This document shows, in pieces, positions 8,995-18,126 of a stretch of 64,000 bases of DNA; position 1 is the first letter of the stretch, and each line of letters starts with the position of its first letter. The notes under the pieces are model-generated. The model was not told the DNA's origin, did not search any database, and was given only the letters and a program-made list of their open reading frames with translations. Origin of the DNA: Chloroflexota bacterium (GTDB taxonomy: Bacteria; Chloroflexota; Anaerolineae; Anaerolineales; Villigracilaceae). A program made the position numbers and the translations under genes. The stretch is taken from assembly GCA_016234555.1 (NCBI GenBank), contig JACRBJ010000025.1, forward strand, positions 1 to 64,000, given 5' to 3'.

Positions 8995-9747
8995 ATGTTA
9001 TCGGCTCAAAAGATCGCAAAGTATTCACAGCAATTCGAGACATGGACTCCGCAGGAGATCATCGAATGGGCGGCGGATAGGTTTTCTCCTTACATTGCCA
9101 TGAGTTCGTCGCTTCAAACACAATCCATGCCGTTGCTGTATATGGCGACACGCATCATTCCCGATTTGCCAATCCTGTTCCTGGACACCGGCTATCACTT
9201 TTGGGATACGCTCATGTTCCGCGAGAAGATCGCTCATGAGTGGAACCTGAACATCATCGACCTGCGCCGCACCCCGCGATGGGACTCGTTCGCGCGGCAG
9301 AACGCGCGTACCCTGCCGCTGGAAGACCCAAACCTGTGCTGTTACCTGCACAAGGTGGAACCCATGCAAATCGCCTTGAAGGGCTACCGCGCGTGGATCA
9401 GCGGAATCCGCCGCGACCAGACCTCGATCCGCGCGAAGGCGCATTTCCTGGAGTTGCAGGAGAACGGTCTGCTCAAGATCAATCCGCTGTTAAACTGGAA
9501 AAAGGAAGACGTGAACCGTTACATCGAGGAGCATAACCTGCCGCATCATCCGCTATATGAAAAGGGTTATCGCAGTGTGGGCTGCGCTCCCTGCACCATT
9601 GCCATCGGTGTAAACGACGACGAGCGCGCCGGGCGCTGGGCGGGACGCGGCAAGGTGGAGTGCGGTCTGCACACAAGCATGTTCCGCACAAAGGATATCT
9701 CGGAATCGAAAGACGAATTTCGGCTGGACATTACGAACAATGTGTAG
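8995..9747 (+). CDS. cysH: adenylyl-sulfate (APS) reductase, Fe-S type
   Basis: This 250-residue enzyme reduces activated sulfate to sulfite in assimilatory sulfur metabolism, using thioredoxin or glutathione-type reductant. The catalytic motif ECGLH is at 222-226, with Cys223 the nucleophile. The pairs Cys115-Cys116 and Cys197/Cys200 (GCAPC) form the CC...CxxC set that binds a 4Fe-4S cluster, which marks the APS-using rather than PAPS-using branch. An SSLQTQS nucleotide-binding segment is near residue 37. No sulfate-uptake or ATP-sulfurylase gene is adjacent, so it appears to be an orphan of its pathway. It has a leaderless-type promoter and lies 21 bp upstream of elp3, probably in one transcript. 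Confidence 0.9.
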   Translation: MLSAQKIAKYSQQFETWTPQEIIEWAADRFSPYIAMSSSLQTQSMPLLYMATRIIPDLPILFLDTGYHFWDTLMFREKIAHEWNLNIIDLRRTPRWDSFARQNARTLPLEDPNLCCYLHKVEPMQIALKGYRAWISGIRRDQTSIRAKAHFLELQENGLLKINPLLNWKKEDVNRYIEEHNLPHHPLYEKGYRSVGCAPCTIAIGVNDDERAGRWAGRGKVECGLHTSMFRTKDISESKDEFRLDITNNV

Positions 9748-9768
9748 GGCGTGATCGGTTATTGGTAA

Positions 9769-11397
9769 ATGAAACTTTCTGAAAGACAACAACGCTGGAG
9801 ACAATTCAACACGCTGACGCCGCAGAAGCTGGCGCAGGCGCGTCTTGTGCTGGATGAAATCCGGGACGGGGGTGAGGTGATGCGCTCGCTGAGAAATTAT
9901 CCACTGGAGGAGGGCGGCTACCTGACCAAAGCCGCGCTGGTCGGCGCATACAACCAGATGGTGGAGTCGGGCGAGATCGCACCAGACCGCAGCCTGCTGG
10001 AAAGAATCCGCATGAAGCCGATGCGGACTCTTTCGGGCGTGACCACCGTCACCGTGTTGACCAAGCCCTATCCCTGCCCCGGCAAGTGCATCTTCTGCCC
10101 GACAGATGTCCGCATGCCCAAGAGCTACCTGCCCGACGAACCGGGCGCGATGCGCGCACTGGAACACCAATTCGACCCGTACGATCAGGTACATTCCCGC
10201 TTGCGCGCGTTGCAAAATCTCGGTCATCCAACCGATAAGATCGAGTTGCTGATTCTCGGCGGCACATGGTCGTCGTATCGGCGCGATTATCAGGAGTGGT
10301 TTGTTGCGCGGTGTTTTGATGCCATGAATGGACTCCAAAGTCTCCCGACTTTGGAACCTCAACGACTGGAGTCGTTGGACTCCGCCCAAACTGCAAACGA
10401 AACCGCCGCCCACCGCAACGTGGGATTGGTCATCGAGACCCGCCCCGACGAGATCAATCCCGACGAACTGCGCTGGCTGCGTCACCTCGGCGTGACCAAG
10501 GTGCAGATGGGAGCGCAGAGTCTCGACGACCACATTCTGGAAATCAACAAGCGCGGACATGACGTGGAGTCCACGCGAAAAGCCACTGCCCTGCTCCGCG
10601 CTGCTGGATTCAAGATCGTCCTGCACTGGATGCCCAACCTGCTTGGCGCGACCCCGCAAAGTGACCGCGCCGACTTTGCCAAACTGTGGAACGGGTTCTG
10701 TCCCGACGAGATAAAAATCTACCCGAATCAGTTGCTTGCCAATGCCGAGTTGTACGAATATTGGAAGCGCGGCGAATTCCATCCGTATACCACCGCCGAA
10801 CTGGTTGACCTGATCGCGGACATCAAACCGACCATCCCGCGCTATTGCCGCGTCAACCGCGTCATCCGCGACATCCCCGGCAACAACGTGGTCGAAGGCA
10901 ACACGCGCACCAGCCTGCGGCAGGACATTCAAAGCGAGATGAAAAAGCGCGGCACGCGCTGTCAATGTGTGCGCTGTCGTGAAGTGCGCGGCAAACCCGT
11001 TGACTCAGACTCCCTGCGGCTGGACGATCTCGTTTATGAAGCTGGCACAGTCGAAGAGCATTTCATCTCCTTCGTCACACCCGATGACGGGCTGGCGGGT
11101 TTTATCCGCTTGTCACTGCCCGCAAAGGATTCCCCGCTGACAGGCATGTCCGACCTGGACGGCGCGGCGCTCATCCGCGAAGTGCATGTCTACGGTCAGT
11201 CGCTTTCCTTTGGCGAGGAGCAGACCGGGGCGGCACAGCATCTCGGTCTCGGCACACGTCTGCTCGAAGAAGCGGACAATGTTGCACGCGCACATGGCTT
11301 TTCGCGCATGGCAGTCATCTCGGCAATTGGCACGCGCCACTATTATTTGGATCGCGGCTTTGAGCGCGGGGAATATTATTTAGTCAAATCCATTTGA
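9769..11397 (+). CDS. elp3: Elp3-type tRNA U34 radical SAM/GNAT enzyme
   Basis: This 542-residue protein has the two domains of Elp3, which carboxymethylates wobble uridine 34 of tRNA. The radical SAM cluster cysteines are Cys103, Cys107 and Cys110 (CPGKCIFC), followed by PTDVRMPKSYL. A GNAT domain occupies the C-terminal ~170 residues, with the acetyl-CoA loop near GAAQHLGLGTRL. Standalone Elp3 proteins occur in archaea and some bacteria including Chloroflexota. The region LQSLPTLEPQRLESLDSAQ, between CFDAMNG and the ETRPDE strand, is encoded by two adjacent DNA hairpins (10335-10377) and looks like an in-frame insertion. It follows cysH and is convergent with the MFS gene, whose stop codon abuts its own. 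Confidence 0.92.
   Translation: MKLSERQQRWRQFNTLTPQKLAQARLVLDEIRDGGEVMRSLRNYPLEEGGYLTKAALVGAYNQMVESGEIAPDRSLLERIRMKPMRTLSGVTTVTVLTKPYPCPGKCIFCPTDVRMPKSYLPDEPGAMRALEHQFDPYDQVHSRLRALQNLGHPTDKIELLILGGTWSSYRRDYQEWFVARCFDAMNGLQSLPTLEPQRLESLDSAQTANETAAHRNVGLVIETRPDEINPDELRWLRHLGVTKVQMGAQSLDDHILEINKRGHDVESTRKATALLRAAGFKIVLHWMPNLLGATPQSDRADFAKLWNGFCPDEIKIYPNQLLANAELYEYWKRGEFHPYTTAELVDLIADIKPTIPRYCRVNRVIRDIPGNNVVEGNTRTSLRQDIQSEMKKRGTRCQCVRCREVRGKPVDSDSLRLDDLVYEAGTVEEHFISFVTPDDGLAGFIRLSLPAKDSPLTGMSDLDGAALIREVHVYGQSLSFGEEQTGAAQHLGLGTRLLEEADNVARAHGFSRMAVISAIGTRHYYLDRGFERGEYYLVKSI
10335..10377. repeat. two adjacent palindromes inside elp3
   Basis: CCAAAGTC (10335-10342) pairs with GACTTTGG (10347-10354), and CAACGACT (10360-10367) pairs with AGTCGTTG (10370-10377). 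Both hairpins sit in an Elp3 loop and keep the reading frame. Confidence 0.75.
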
Positions 11398-12657
11398 TCA
11401 GGAAATTTCCGTCACAGCGTGGTGAGCCTTTTCAATTGATCGGTTTTCAATTCCCATTACATCGGGGATGAAGAAGCCCGCCACACCCATCAGCGCACAC
11501 GAAAGTCCCGCGATGAAAAACCAGGGCTGGATTCCAAAGCGGTCTGCGAACGGACCTGCGATGATCAAAGCAATCGGGGAAACAAGCATCGCCGCGCTTT
11601 GAACAAACGCAAAGACACGTCCCTGCATTTCGGGCACGATCACAGCTTGCAGCGTGGCGCCAAACGAGCCGTTGATGATCGGAAGGAACAATCCCATGAC
11701 AGTGTTTGCAATCACCCCAGCCCAAAACATGTCCGAGCGGACAAGCCCCACGACAATCGTACTCAACCCCATGAGAATCAAGCCAAATTGAGCGGTGACC
11801 ACTTTCCGCTTGAAGCCACCCCACACACCGAGGATCACGCCGCCGAGCAGGGTGCCAGCCGAAAACAGCGAAAGCCACAAGCCCAGCTTGCCAGCATCAC
11901 CGTTGAAGTGATTGGTGATGAGCAACGGAGTTAACGGCTCGGTGGCACTGTAGAAAAAGTTAATCACCATCACCAGCCCGAGCAGAATCACCAGTCCGCG
12001 CCAAGCCATGATGTAATGGAAGCCCGCGGCAAAGTCCTGCCAGAAAGTAGCTGCGGCTGTTTCTTCGCTTCGTTCAGGCTGTGGGATTTGGGTGAAGATC
12101 ACAATGGAAACAGCAATGATCGCCGTGCTCACGTCAACGGCAAGGATTCCCTGCATGGGCAAAACAGAAAGTAAATATGCCCCGAGCGGAGCAGAGATAA
12201 TGTTCAGCCCGCCGTTCAAAGCCTGGTTGAATCCCTGCACACGCGCAAGCTGATCCTTTGGCACAAGCAACACAACCGACGCTCCAAAAGCTGAATGATG
12301 AAATCCGCCTGCCACAGCGCGAATCAGCAAGGCAAGGTAAATGTGCCAAACCTGCACCAGGTCAAAAGCAAATAAAAGCGCCAGGATAAAAGTCGCAAAA
12401 GCAACTGTTGCATCAGCCGCAATCAGAAACAGGCGGCGGTTTCCACGATCCACCCAGGTGCCGATGAACGGCGAAAGTAATACCTGCGGCAATAACCCCA
12501 TCATGGATGCTATGGCGAGCGTGGTTGCTGAATTTGTTGTTTTGGTCAGGTGCCAGATGATGGCAAACTGCACCAGTTGACTGCCAAGCAGGGAAAGCGC
12601 CTGCCCCGTCCACAAAGTAAAGAAACGCACTGCCCAATTATTGTTTGGGTTTTCCAT
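11398..12657 (-). CDS. MFS transporter, EntS/MFS_3-like exporter
   Basis: This 419-residue protein has about twelve membrane helices and the MFS loop 2-3 motif WVDRGNRRLFL near residue 70. The overall pattern (ALSLLGSQLVQFAIIWHLT near the N-terminus, then TTLAIASMMGLLPQVLLSPF) matches the MFS_3 group. That group includes the enterobactin exporter EntS and macrolide-efflux-like proteins. The substrate is unknown, and no siderophore genes are nearby. I use the ATG at 12657 with an AAGG element upstream; a GTG two codons earlier is possible. It is convergent with elp3. Confidence 0.85.
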   Translation of the reverse strand: MENPNNNWAVRFFTLWTGQALSLLGSQLVQFAIIWHLTKTTNSATTLAIASMMGLLPQVLLSPFIGTWVDRGNRRLFLIAADATVAFATFILALLFAFDLVQVWHIYLALLIRAVAGGFHHSAFGASVVLLVPKDQLARVQGFNQALNGGLNIISAPLGAYLLSVLPMQGILAVDVSTAIIAVSIVIFTQIPQPERSEETAAATFWQDFAAGFHYIMAWRGLVILLGLVMVINFFYSATEPLTPLLITNHFNGDAGKLGLWLSLFSAGTLLGGVILGVWGGFKRKVVTAQFGLILMGLSTIVVGLVRSDMFWAGVIANTVMGLFLPIINGSFGATLQAVIVPEMQGRVFAFVQSAAMLVSPIALIIAGPFADRFGIQPWFFIAGLSCALMGVAGFFIPDVMGIENRSIEKAHHAVTEIS

Positions 12658-12903
12658 AAACACCTTGCCTCTAAAAGATTTGCGGTTCGAGAGACTATTT
12701 TACAGCCATCAAACCCATATTTTGGAACCATCTTATTACAACTATTGCAGCATGTCCCCCTACCACTGGATAGGATGGGGCAAATAAATGATAAACTCGA
12801 CCAATCGAAATTTCACTACCGCGTAAATATAAAGAAAAACGAACCGCAAAGATCACGAAGAAAAATCATCGCGTTCCTGGCGGCAAAAATTAAAGGAGTT
12901 TGA
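12658..12903. other. intergenic region between MFS and EamA genes
   Basis: No credible gene is present. The segment 12841-12883 (starting GAACCGCAAAG and ending GTTCCTGGCGG) resembles a degenerate inverted repeat of a type common in such genomes. A good AAAGGAG ribosome binding site for the next gene lies at about 12890-12896. Confidence 0.4.
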
Positions 12904-13779
12904 TTGAAAACAAAACATTGGATCGCCTTCATTGCCCTCGGCATCATCTGGAGTTCATCCTTCCTGTGGATCAAGATCGGTGTGCAGGAGGCAGGTCCCA
13001 CTGTCCTCGTTGCATTTCGCATGTTATTCGGTTTCATCAGCGCCGCTGTCATTGCTGTGTATCAAAAAGACAAATTTCCCCGCGACTGGAAGACCTGGGG
13101 CATCTACGCCATCCTCGGACCGACCAGCCTCGCCATTCCCATCTTCCTCATCTCGTGGGGCGAGCAGACCATCGACTCAGCCGTCGCGTCCATTCTCAAC
13201 GCCACCGTGCCGCTGTTCACGCTGATCATCGCCCACTTCTATCTTCACGACGATAGAATGTCCCCACAAAAAGTCATCGGTTTGTTGACGGGCTTTGCAG
13301 GCATCGTCATCTTGCTTAGCAAGGACCTGGCGGGCAGCGCCCACAACTCTGCCATCGGACAAGCGGCGGTTATTCTCGCTGCGCTCTTTTATGCAGGCAG
13401 CGCCGTCTGGGCGCGAAGGGTTACACAACATGTCGAAGGCGCTGTGCGCGGAGCGGCTCCCCTGCTGACCTCCACCATTTTTATGTGGGCGCTCATGCCT
13501 CTCGTCGAACCCAACTTCACATTTCCCGTCCTGCCCATCACCTGGGTTGCGATCTTGTGGCTTGGAGTCCTCGGTTCCGGCATCGCCATGGTTTTGAATT
13601 ATTATTTGCTGCACGAAATCGGTCCAACCCGCAGCACAATGGTCACATATATCTTCCCTCCGGGCGGCGTGATTCTTGGCGTCATCTTCCTCGGTGAACA
13701 ACTCTCGTGGCAATTATTTGTCGGCGGGATATTGGTCGTCGCCAGCCTGGTCGTTGTCAATTGGAAAGGAAAATCATGA
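12904..13779 (+). CDS. EamA/DMT-family transporter
   Basis: This 291-residue protein has ten predicted membrane helices in two EamA repeats (about residues 5-135 and 150-288), as in drug/metabolite transporters such as RhaT and YdcZ relatives. The N-terminal helix has IIWSSSFLWIKIG, typical of the family. Direction and substrate cannot be read from sequence. It starts at a TTG preceded by AAAGGAG with good spacing. Its stop codon overlaps the era start in an ATGA junction, so translation of the two is probably coupled. Confidence 0.85.
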   Translation: MKTKHWIAFIALGIIWSSSFLWIKIGVQEAGPTVLVAFRMLFGFISAAVIAVYQKDKFPRDWKTWGIYAILGPTSLAIPIFLISWGEQTIDSAVASILNATVPLFTLIIAHFYLHDDRMSPQKVIGLLTGFAGIVILLSKDLAGSAHNSAIGQAAVILAALFYAGSAVWARRVTQHVEGAVRGAAPLLTSTIFMWALMPLVEPNFTFPVLPITWVAILWLGVLGSGIAMVLNYYLLHEIGPTRSTMVTYIFPPGGVILGVIFLGEQLSWQLFVGGILVVASLVVVNWKGKS

Positions 13780-14684
13780 CTCGCGAAGCGCATCGTTCCG
13801 GTTTTATCGCCATCATTGGACGCCCCAACGTGGGCAAATCCACCCTGGTCAACGCCCTGCTTGGGCAAAAGGTTGCCGCCGTCTCGCCGCGCCCGCAGAC
13901 CACGCGCCGCCGTCAGCTTGGCATCCTCACCCTCGAAAACGCCCAACTCGTTTTTGTCGACACACCCGGCATTCACCAGCCGCGCCACAAACTTGGCGAA
14001 TTCCTGAATTTTGAAGCGGAAGAAGCGCTGGATGAGGTGGATATAATTCTCTGGCTGGTAGATGCTTCGACTCAACCGACCGAGGACGACACCCGCATCT
14101 CTGACCTGCTCAACAGGACTTCGCTCCGCTCCACCCGGCTGCTGGTCCTGAACAAAATGGATTTGGTCAAACCCGAAGACGAGTCCGCCCGCAGCGAGGA
14201 ATATGCCAGATTGCTGAATCAGGCTGAAGCAGTGAAAATCTCGGCGACGAAAAAAATCGGCATGGACAAACTCCTCGAGCGGCTGGTCAGCCTGCTTCCG
14301 CAACGTCCGCCCGAATATCCCGAAGAGCAGGTCACAGATTCATACGAGCGCGACATCGCCGCCGACCTCATCCGCGAATCCTGCCTGAAAATTTTGCGCG
14401 ACGAAGTGCCGCACAGCCTCGCCGTCCGCGTGGACGAATTCAAGGAACGTGAAAACGGCATGGCATACATCGCCGCGACGATTTTCGTGGAGCGCGAATC
14501 GCAAAAGGGCATCGTCATCGGCGAAGGCGGCAAAATGCTCAAGTCCATCGGCAGCGCCGCGCGCAAGGAAATCGAAGACATGGGCGGACGCAAGGTCTTC
14601 CTCGAAGTGCGCGTGAAGGTGGCGAAGGACTGGCGAGATAACCAGAATATGTTGAATCAGTTTGGGTATATCAAAAGAAAGTAA
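13776..14684 (+). CDS. era: GTPase Era
   Basis: This 302-residue protein is the ribosome-assembly GTPase that binds the 3' end of 16S rRNA. The G1 motif GRPNVGKST begins at residue 15, the G3 motif DTPG lies in FVDTPGIHQPRHKLG, and G4 is NKMD. The C-terminal KH domain includes GEGGKMLKSIGSAARKEIE. Length and order are normal for Era. I chose the ATG at 13776 rather than an upstream in-frame codon because it forms the ATGA overlap with the EamA gene and aligns with Era N-termini. Confidence 0.95.
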   Translation: MTREAHRSGFIAIIGRPNVGKSTLVNALLGQKVAAVSPRPQTTRRRQLGILTLENAQLVFVDTPGIHQPRHKLGEFLNFEAEEALDEVDIILWLVDASTQPTEDDTRISDLLNRTSLRSTRLLVLNKMDLVKPEDESARSEEYARLLNQAEAVKISATKKIGMDKLLERLVSLLPQRPPEYPEEQVTDSYERDIAADLIRESCLKILRDEVPHSLAVRVDEFKERENGMAYIAATIFVERESQKGIVIGEGGKMLKSIGSAARKEIEDMGGRKVFLEVRVKVAKDWRDNQNMLNQFGYIKRK

Positions 14685-14732
14685 CGAGAAATGAGTAACG
14701 AGTACGTCCATCACTCGTTACTCATTTCTCGT
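14684..14732. terminator. 20-bp perfect inverted repeat between convergent genes
   Basis: Arms at 14684-14703 and 14713-14732 are perfect reverse complements with a 9-base loop. Each arm consists of three heptads (for example AACGAGA, AATGAGT, AACGAGT, with the first base at 14683), linking it to the heptanucleotide repeats elsewhere. It may terminate transcription from both era and the yitT-like gene, although no long T-run follows. Confidence 0.6.
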
Positions 14733-14739
14733 CATTCAA

Positions 14740-15630
14740 TCACTTTCCACTCAACGGTCTAAACCCCTCCCCAAAAGCCTCGTGCGCAACCCCGATGACC
14801 ATGAATGCTTCGGGGTCTATTTCATGGACAATAGCTTTGAGCGTCGCCACTTCTGTGCGGTTGACCACACTATACAGAACGGGGCGCGAGTTACCTGTGT
14901 ACGCGCCGCGCCCTTCGAGGTAGGTCACGCCGCGTTCCAAATCTTCTAGCACGCGACTGGAAATCTCCTCTGGCTTCCCCGTGACGATCATCGCTGCGCG
15001 GACGGTCTCGCCGCCTTCGAGCACCGTCTCCGAGACAATGCCGCTGACATACAACGTGATCATCGCGTACAACGCCTGTTTCCAGCCAAAGATAAATCCA
15101 GCGCCGAGAATGACAGCCGTATCCACAATGAGATAGCTCTGGGTCATCGAAACGCCGCGCCACTTGTTGAGGATGCGCGCCAGAATGTCCGATCCGCCGC
15201 TTGTGCCGCGCGCGCGATAAACCAGCCCATAGCCGACGCCGCTTGTGATCGCCCCGTACAACGAGTTAAGGAAAATATCGCCTTTCAAATCGTTGATGAG
15301 GATATCCGCCGCGCCACCCGCTTGAAAGACCGGCAGTTTCAGCAGCAGGTCGGTAAACAGGGAATAAATGACAATTGCCAGAATGGTCCGCAGGGCAAAG
15401 CGATGCCCGCCGAGAAATTTCCAGCCGAGCAAAAAGAGCGGGACGTTGCCAACCAGCACCATCAAACCGATGGGCCAGCCCGTAAAGTGGTTGATCAACT
15501 GCGAAATGCCGCTCACCCCGCCCGAAGCCAGGTTCGCCGGGACAAAGAATATCCGCAAACTGACCGCTTGAATCAACGCGCCAAGCGCGATGAGAACGTA
15601 ATCCTGAATGTTTGTCCAATATTTTTTCAT
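14740..15630 (-). CDS. YitT family membrane protein (DUF161 + DUF2179)
   Basis: This 296-residue protein has five or six membrane helices in the first ~200 residues, with the family motifs NLASGGVSGISQ, GTSGGSDILARIL and FGWKQALYAMI. A cytoplasmic DUF2179 domain follows (about 215-290: VTGKPEEISSRVLEDLERGVTYLEG). YitT proteins are widespread and their transport role is unproven. The start has an AAAGGAT site. It is convergent with era across the palindrome at 14684-14732. Confidence 0.9.
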   Translation of the reverse strand: MKKYWTNIQDYVLIALGALIQAVSLRIFFVPANLASGGVSGISQLINHFTGWPIGLMVLVGNVPLFLLGWKFLGGHRFALRTILAIVIYSLFTDLLLKLPVFQAGGAADILINDLKGDIFLNSLYGAITSGVGYGLVYRARGTSGGSDILARILNKWRGVSMTQSYLIVDTAVILGAGFIFGWKQALYAMITLYVSGIVSETVLEGGETVRAAMIVTGKPEEISSRVLEDLERGVTYLEGRGAYTGNSRPVLYSVVNRTEVATLKAIVHEIDPEAFMVIGVAHEAFGEGFRPLSGK

Positions 15631-15730
15631 GATGAATCCTTTTTATTGTTCGATCTCAAAATCATTATAGCCGAAGGAGTTTGGCGCTCCACCTTATCTT
15701 GCTTTTTACTTTTCGCTGTCACTCTTTTGG

Positions 15731-15736
15731 TACAAT
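15731..15736 (+). promoter_or_regulatory. -10-like box 8 bases before the flippase-like gene
   Basis: TACAAT is followed by eight bases and the ATG at 15745, with no Shine-Dalgarno site. This fits the leaderless pattern seen at several genes in this window. Confidence 0.45.
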
Positions 15737-15744
15737 CACGCTCT

Positions 15745-16755
15745 ATGAAAATAAAAAACTGGCAATTCTGGCTTGGCGTGTTAATTAGCGTCGTATTCAT
15801 CTGGCTTTCCCTGCGGGGACTTCATCTCAACGACTTCTGGAAGACAGTACAAAAAGCAAATTATTTCTGGCTTTTGCCCGGCATCGGCGTGTATTTTGTC
15901 GGTGTTTGGGTGCGGGCATGGAGATGGCATTACCTGCTGGGACCGATCAAAAAAATCCCAACCAAAACCATGTTTCCCATTACAACTATCGGCTATATGG
16001 GAAATAATATTTATCCCGCACGCGCGGGCGAAGTATTACGCGCGGTAATCCTCAAACGTAAGGAAGGCGTGCCGGTCTCGGCGTCGCTTGCCACCATCAT
16101 CGTGGAAAGGATCTTCGATGGTGTGGTGATGCTGGCGTTCGTCTTTGTTAATTTGTCCGAGCTGGCAAAACTGACAGGCGCATCTGGCTTCGTGGGAAAT
16201 ATTCAACAGTTGGCGGTGATCGGCACAGGGGTATTTCTCGGCGCACTGGCTGTCTTTCTGCTGGCGGCGATGTTCCCGTTGGTGACAGCAAAAATCGGCA
16301 CATGGATGATCGAGCGCTTCATGCCGCAGCGCCTGCGCGAGAAGGTCACGGGAATCATGCACAAGTTTTTGGACGGGCTGGCTTCGCTACGTTCCCCGTT
16401 CAACGTGCTGATGGTCTTCTTCACCTCGGTCATCATCTGGCTTTTGGAGACGGGCAAATACTGGTTCGTAATGCACGCTTTCGATTTTAGCGTCTCGTTC
16501 TTCGCGCTGATGTTGATGAATGGCATCGTCAACCTTGCCACCACCATTCCGTCCGCACCGGGTTACATCGGCACATTCGACGCGCCTGGCATCGCCGTCC
16601 TCACCGCCTACGGCGTGGATCAGGCAACGGCGGCTGGATACACACTCACATTGCATGTCGCATTGTGGCTCCCCATCACTTTGCTTGGCGCATACTACAT
16701 GGCGCGTGAGGGGCTGAAGTGGAGCGACGATCTGAGGAATGATATCAACGTCTAA
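15745..16755 (+). CDS. lysylphosphatidylglycerol synthetase-type flippase-like membrane protein
   Basis: This 336-residue protein is a stand-alone member of the LPG_synthase_TM family (YbhN/AglD-like), with about eight membrane helices. Motifs typical of the family are GVWVRAWRW near residue 55, TIGYMGNNIYPARAGEVLRA (about 80-100) and the C-terminal TTIPSAPGYIGTFD. Relatives are MprF flippase halves and lipid-carrier proteins. The ATG at 15745 was chosen because sequence upstream of it is antisense to the yitT-like gene. It is the first of three close genes (gaps of 13 and 29 bp) with the polytopic protein and the FAD oxidoreductase, suggesting a lipid- or glycan-modifying operon. Confidence 0.88.
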   Translation: MKIKNWQFWLGVLISVVFIWLSLRGLHLNDFWKTVQKANYFWLLPGIGVYFVGVWVRAWRWHYLLGPIKKIPTKTMFPITTIGYMGNNIYPARAGEVLRAVILKRKEGVPVSASLATIIVERIFDGVVMLAFVFVNLSELAKLTGASGFVGNIQQLAVIGTGVFLGALAVFLLAAMFPLVTAKIGTWMIERFMPQRLREKVTGIMHKFLDGLASLRSPFNVLMVFFTSVIIWLLETGKYWFVMHAFDFSVSFFALMLMNGIVNLATTIPSAPGYIGTFDAPGIAVLTAYGVDQATAAGYTLTLHVALWLPITLLGAYYMAREGLKWSDDLRNDINV

Positions 16756-16768
16756 TTGGGAGAGTCAA

Positions 16769-18097
16769 ATGGCGGGTGTGAATCTCAATGGAAAAAGGCT
16801 TTTAATATACGCAAGAACCATGCTGGTATTGTTTGTGATTTACAAATGGTTTTGGGGAGTCGCGCCTTTTCCATATGTACGTTTTTTGCTTGTAATCCTT
16901 TTGGGATATGCTTTTGTTGTTACCTTCCAGTTCACGCCCAAACAACACGTGCTGACATGGTGGGCGCACCTGGGAATTTTGATTTTGGGGAGCATTGCGC
17001 TGCAAGCATCCGGTCATCTGGAATTATTTGGATACGGTGACCATGGCGAATTAGCAACCTTGATGATGAAAGGGGAGGTTTTCCCGCGCTGGCTGGGCGG
17101 TTCCGCCGTCCTGTTATATGGATACAGGATATGGCAGATGATCCCAGGGCTAAATCAATACGCAAAGGATGTCGATTCTGTCCTGATGTTCACGAGAGTT
17201 GCGGGCGGCATTGTCATGCTTCTCTTTTCAGCCGCGGCATTATATAAACGACTTGACCGCACAAGCGTCATGCTGGCGCTATCGAGTCCCGTCTATCTCA
17301 TGCTGTCCACAGCATACGACGAGTATTATCCCTACGTCGCGGGAATGTTCCTGTTTTTCCTGCTGATCGTTGTTGAAACTGATTCCTTCCGTCAAAATGT
17401 CCGCTCGCTGGGATTTCTGCTGGCAATCCTGCCAATTTTCTATGCGCCTTTCATTGTCACAAGTTTGATTGTGCTGGCTTATTACCTTCTTTTCGAAAGC
17501 ACAAAACGTCTTGAACTTGTATTCGCTTTTTTATCCTCCTACATCCTTCTGGTCTTTCTGTTTTGGAATAGCGAACGGGGTGATTACGTTTCCAATCTGG
17601 TTTCCACAATCAACACCGGCAACCATCGCCTTTTATTTGGGCGGTATTGGGATCAAGCGGCAAGCGCTTCGATTTTTTTCAAGCCGCAAAATGCGGCAAC
17701 ATGGAAACACTTCGGCGATTTATCCTACATGCTCCTTTGGTCTGGGAGCATGATTCCCGCCATTCTGCTGGGAATGGGCGTTTATCGACTGGCAACAAAC
17801 AAGGTGTTTATGAAATTCATTACCTCGTCGCGCACCCCACTTTTGGTTATACTTTTTGCTTGGCAATTGTTCTATTTTGTTTTCATGCTGCCCAGGCTTG
17901 GTCCTAAAACGGACATCGATCTGTTTTTCAGTTTCTATATTTGTCTGGCATTTACCGCTGGTTATGTTTGGGATTATATTAAAAAGCGGGAATCGTTCAG
18001 TGACAGAATTAACGATATGATTGTCCCCACAGTCGCGGCAAATACAGTCGTCACGTTGTTCTTTTTGCTTCGCGCGGGAATACCGGATATCTTTTAA
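16769..18097 (+). CDS. polytopic membrane protein, unknown (possible GT-C-like)
   Basis: This 442-residue protein has about eleven to twelve hydrophobic segments and few charged loops. Acidic loop motifs such as GYGDHGELATLM (about 88-100) and TAYDEYYPYVAG (about 183-195) lie between helices, as in GT-C glycosyltransferases that use lipid-linked sugars. I cannot confirm that family. The ATG at 16769 follows a GGGAGAG site; an earlier in-frame codon would overlap the upstream gene. It lies in the same operon as the flippase-like gene and the FAD oxidoreductase. Its base composition is lower in GC than its neighbours. Confidence 0.65.
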   Translation: MAGVNLNGKRLLIYARTMLVLFVIYKWFWGVAPFPYVRFLLVILLGYAFVVTFQFTPKQHVLTWWAHLGILILGSIALQASGHLELFGYGDHGELATLMMKGEVFPRWLGGSAVLLYGYRIWQMIPGLNQYAKDVDSVLMFTRVAGGIVMLLFSAAALYKRLDRTSVMLALSSPVYLMLSTAYDEYYPYVAGMFLFFLLIVVETDSFRQNVRSLGFLLAILPIFYAPFIVTSLIVLAYYLLFESTKRLELVFAFLSSYILLVFLFWNSERGDYVSNLVSTINTGNHRLLFGRYWDQAASASIFFKPQNAATWKHFGDLSYMLLWSGSMIPAILLGMGVYRLATNKVFMKFITSSRTPLLVILFAWQLFYFVFMLPRLGPKTDIDLFFSFYICLAFTAGYVWDYIKKRESFSDRINDMIVPTVAANTVVTLFFLLRAGIPDIF

Positions 18098-18126
18098 AAT
18101 AACGCATCAGAACCTCAGGAGAGTCT

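Noticed and set aside
9553-10965. 470-residue frame antisense to elp3
   Set aside because: Antisense shadow of conserved radical SAM sequence with no recognisable domain.
15322-15744. N-terminal extension of the flippase-like frame
   Set aside because: It is antisense to the yitT-like gene and has polar low-complexity text; the helix-rich protein starts at 15745.
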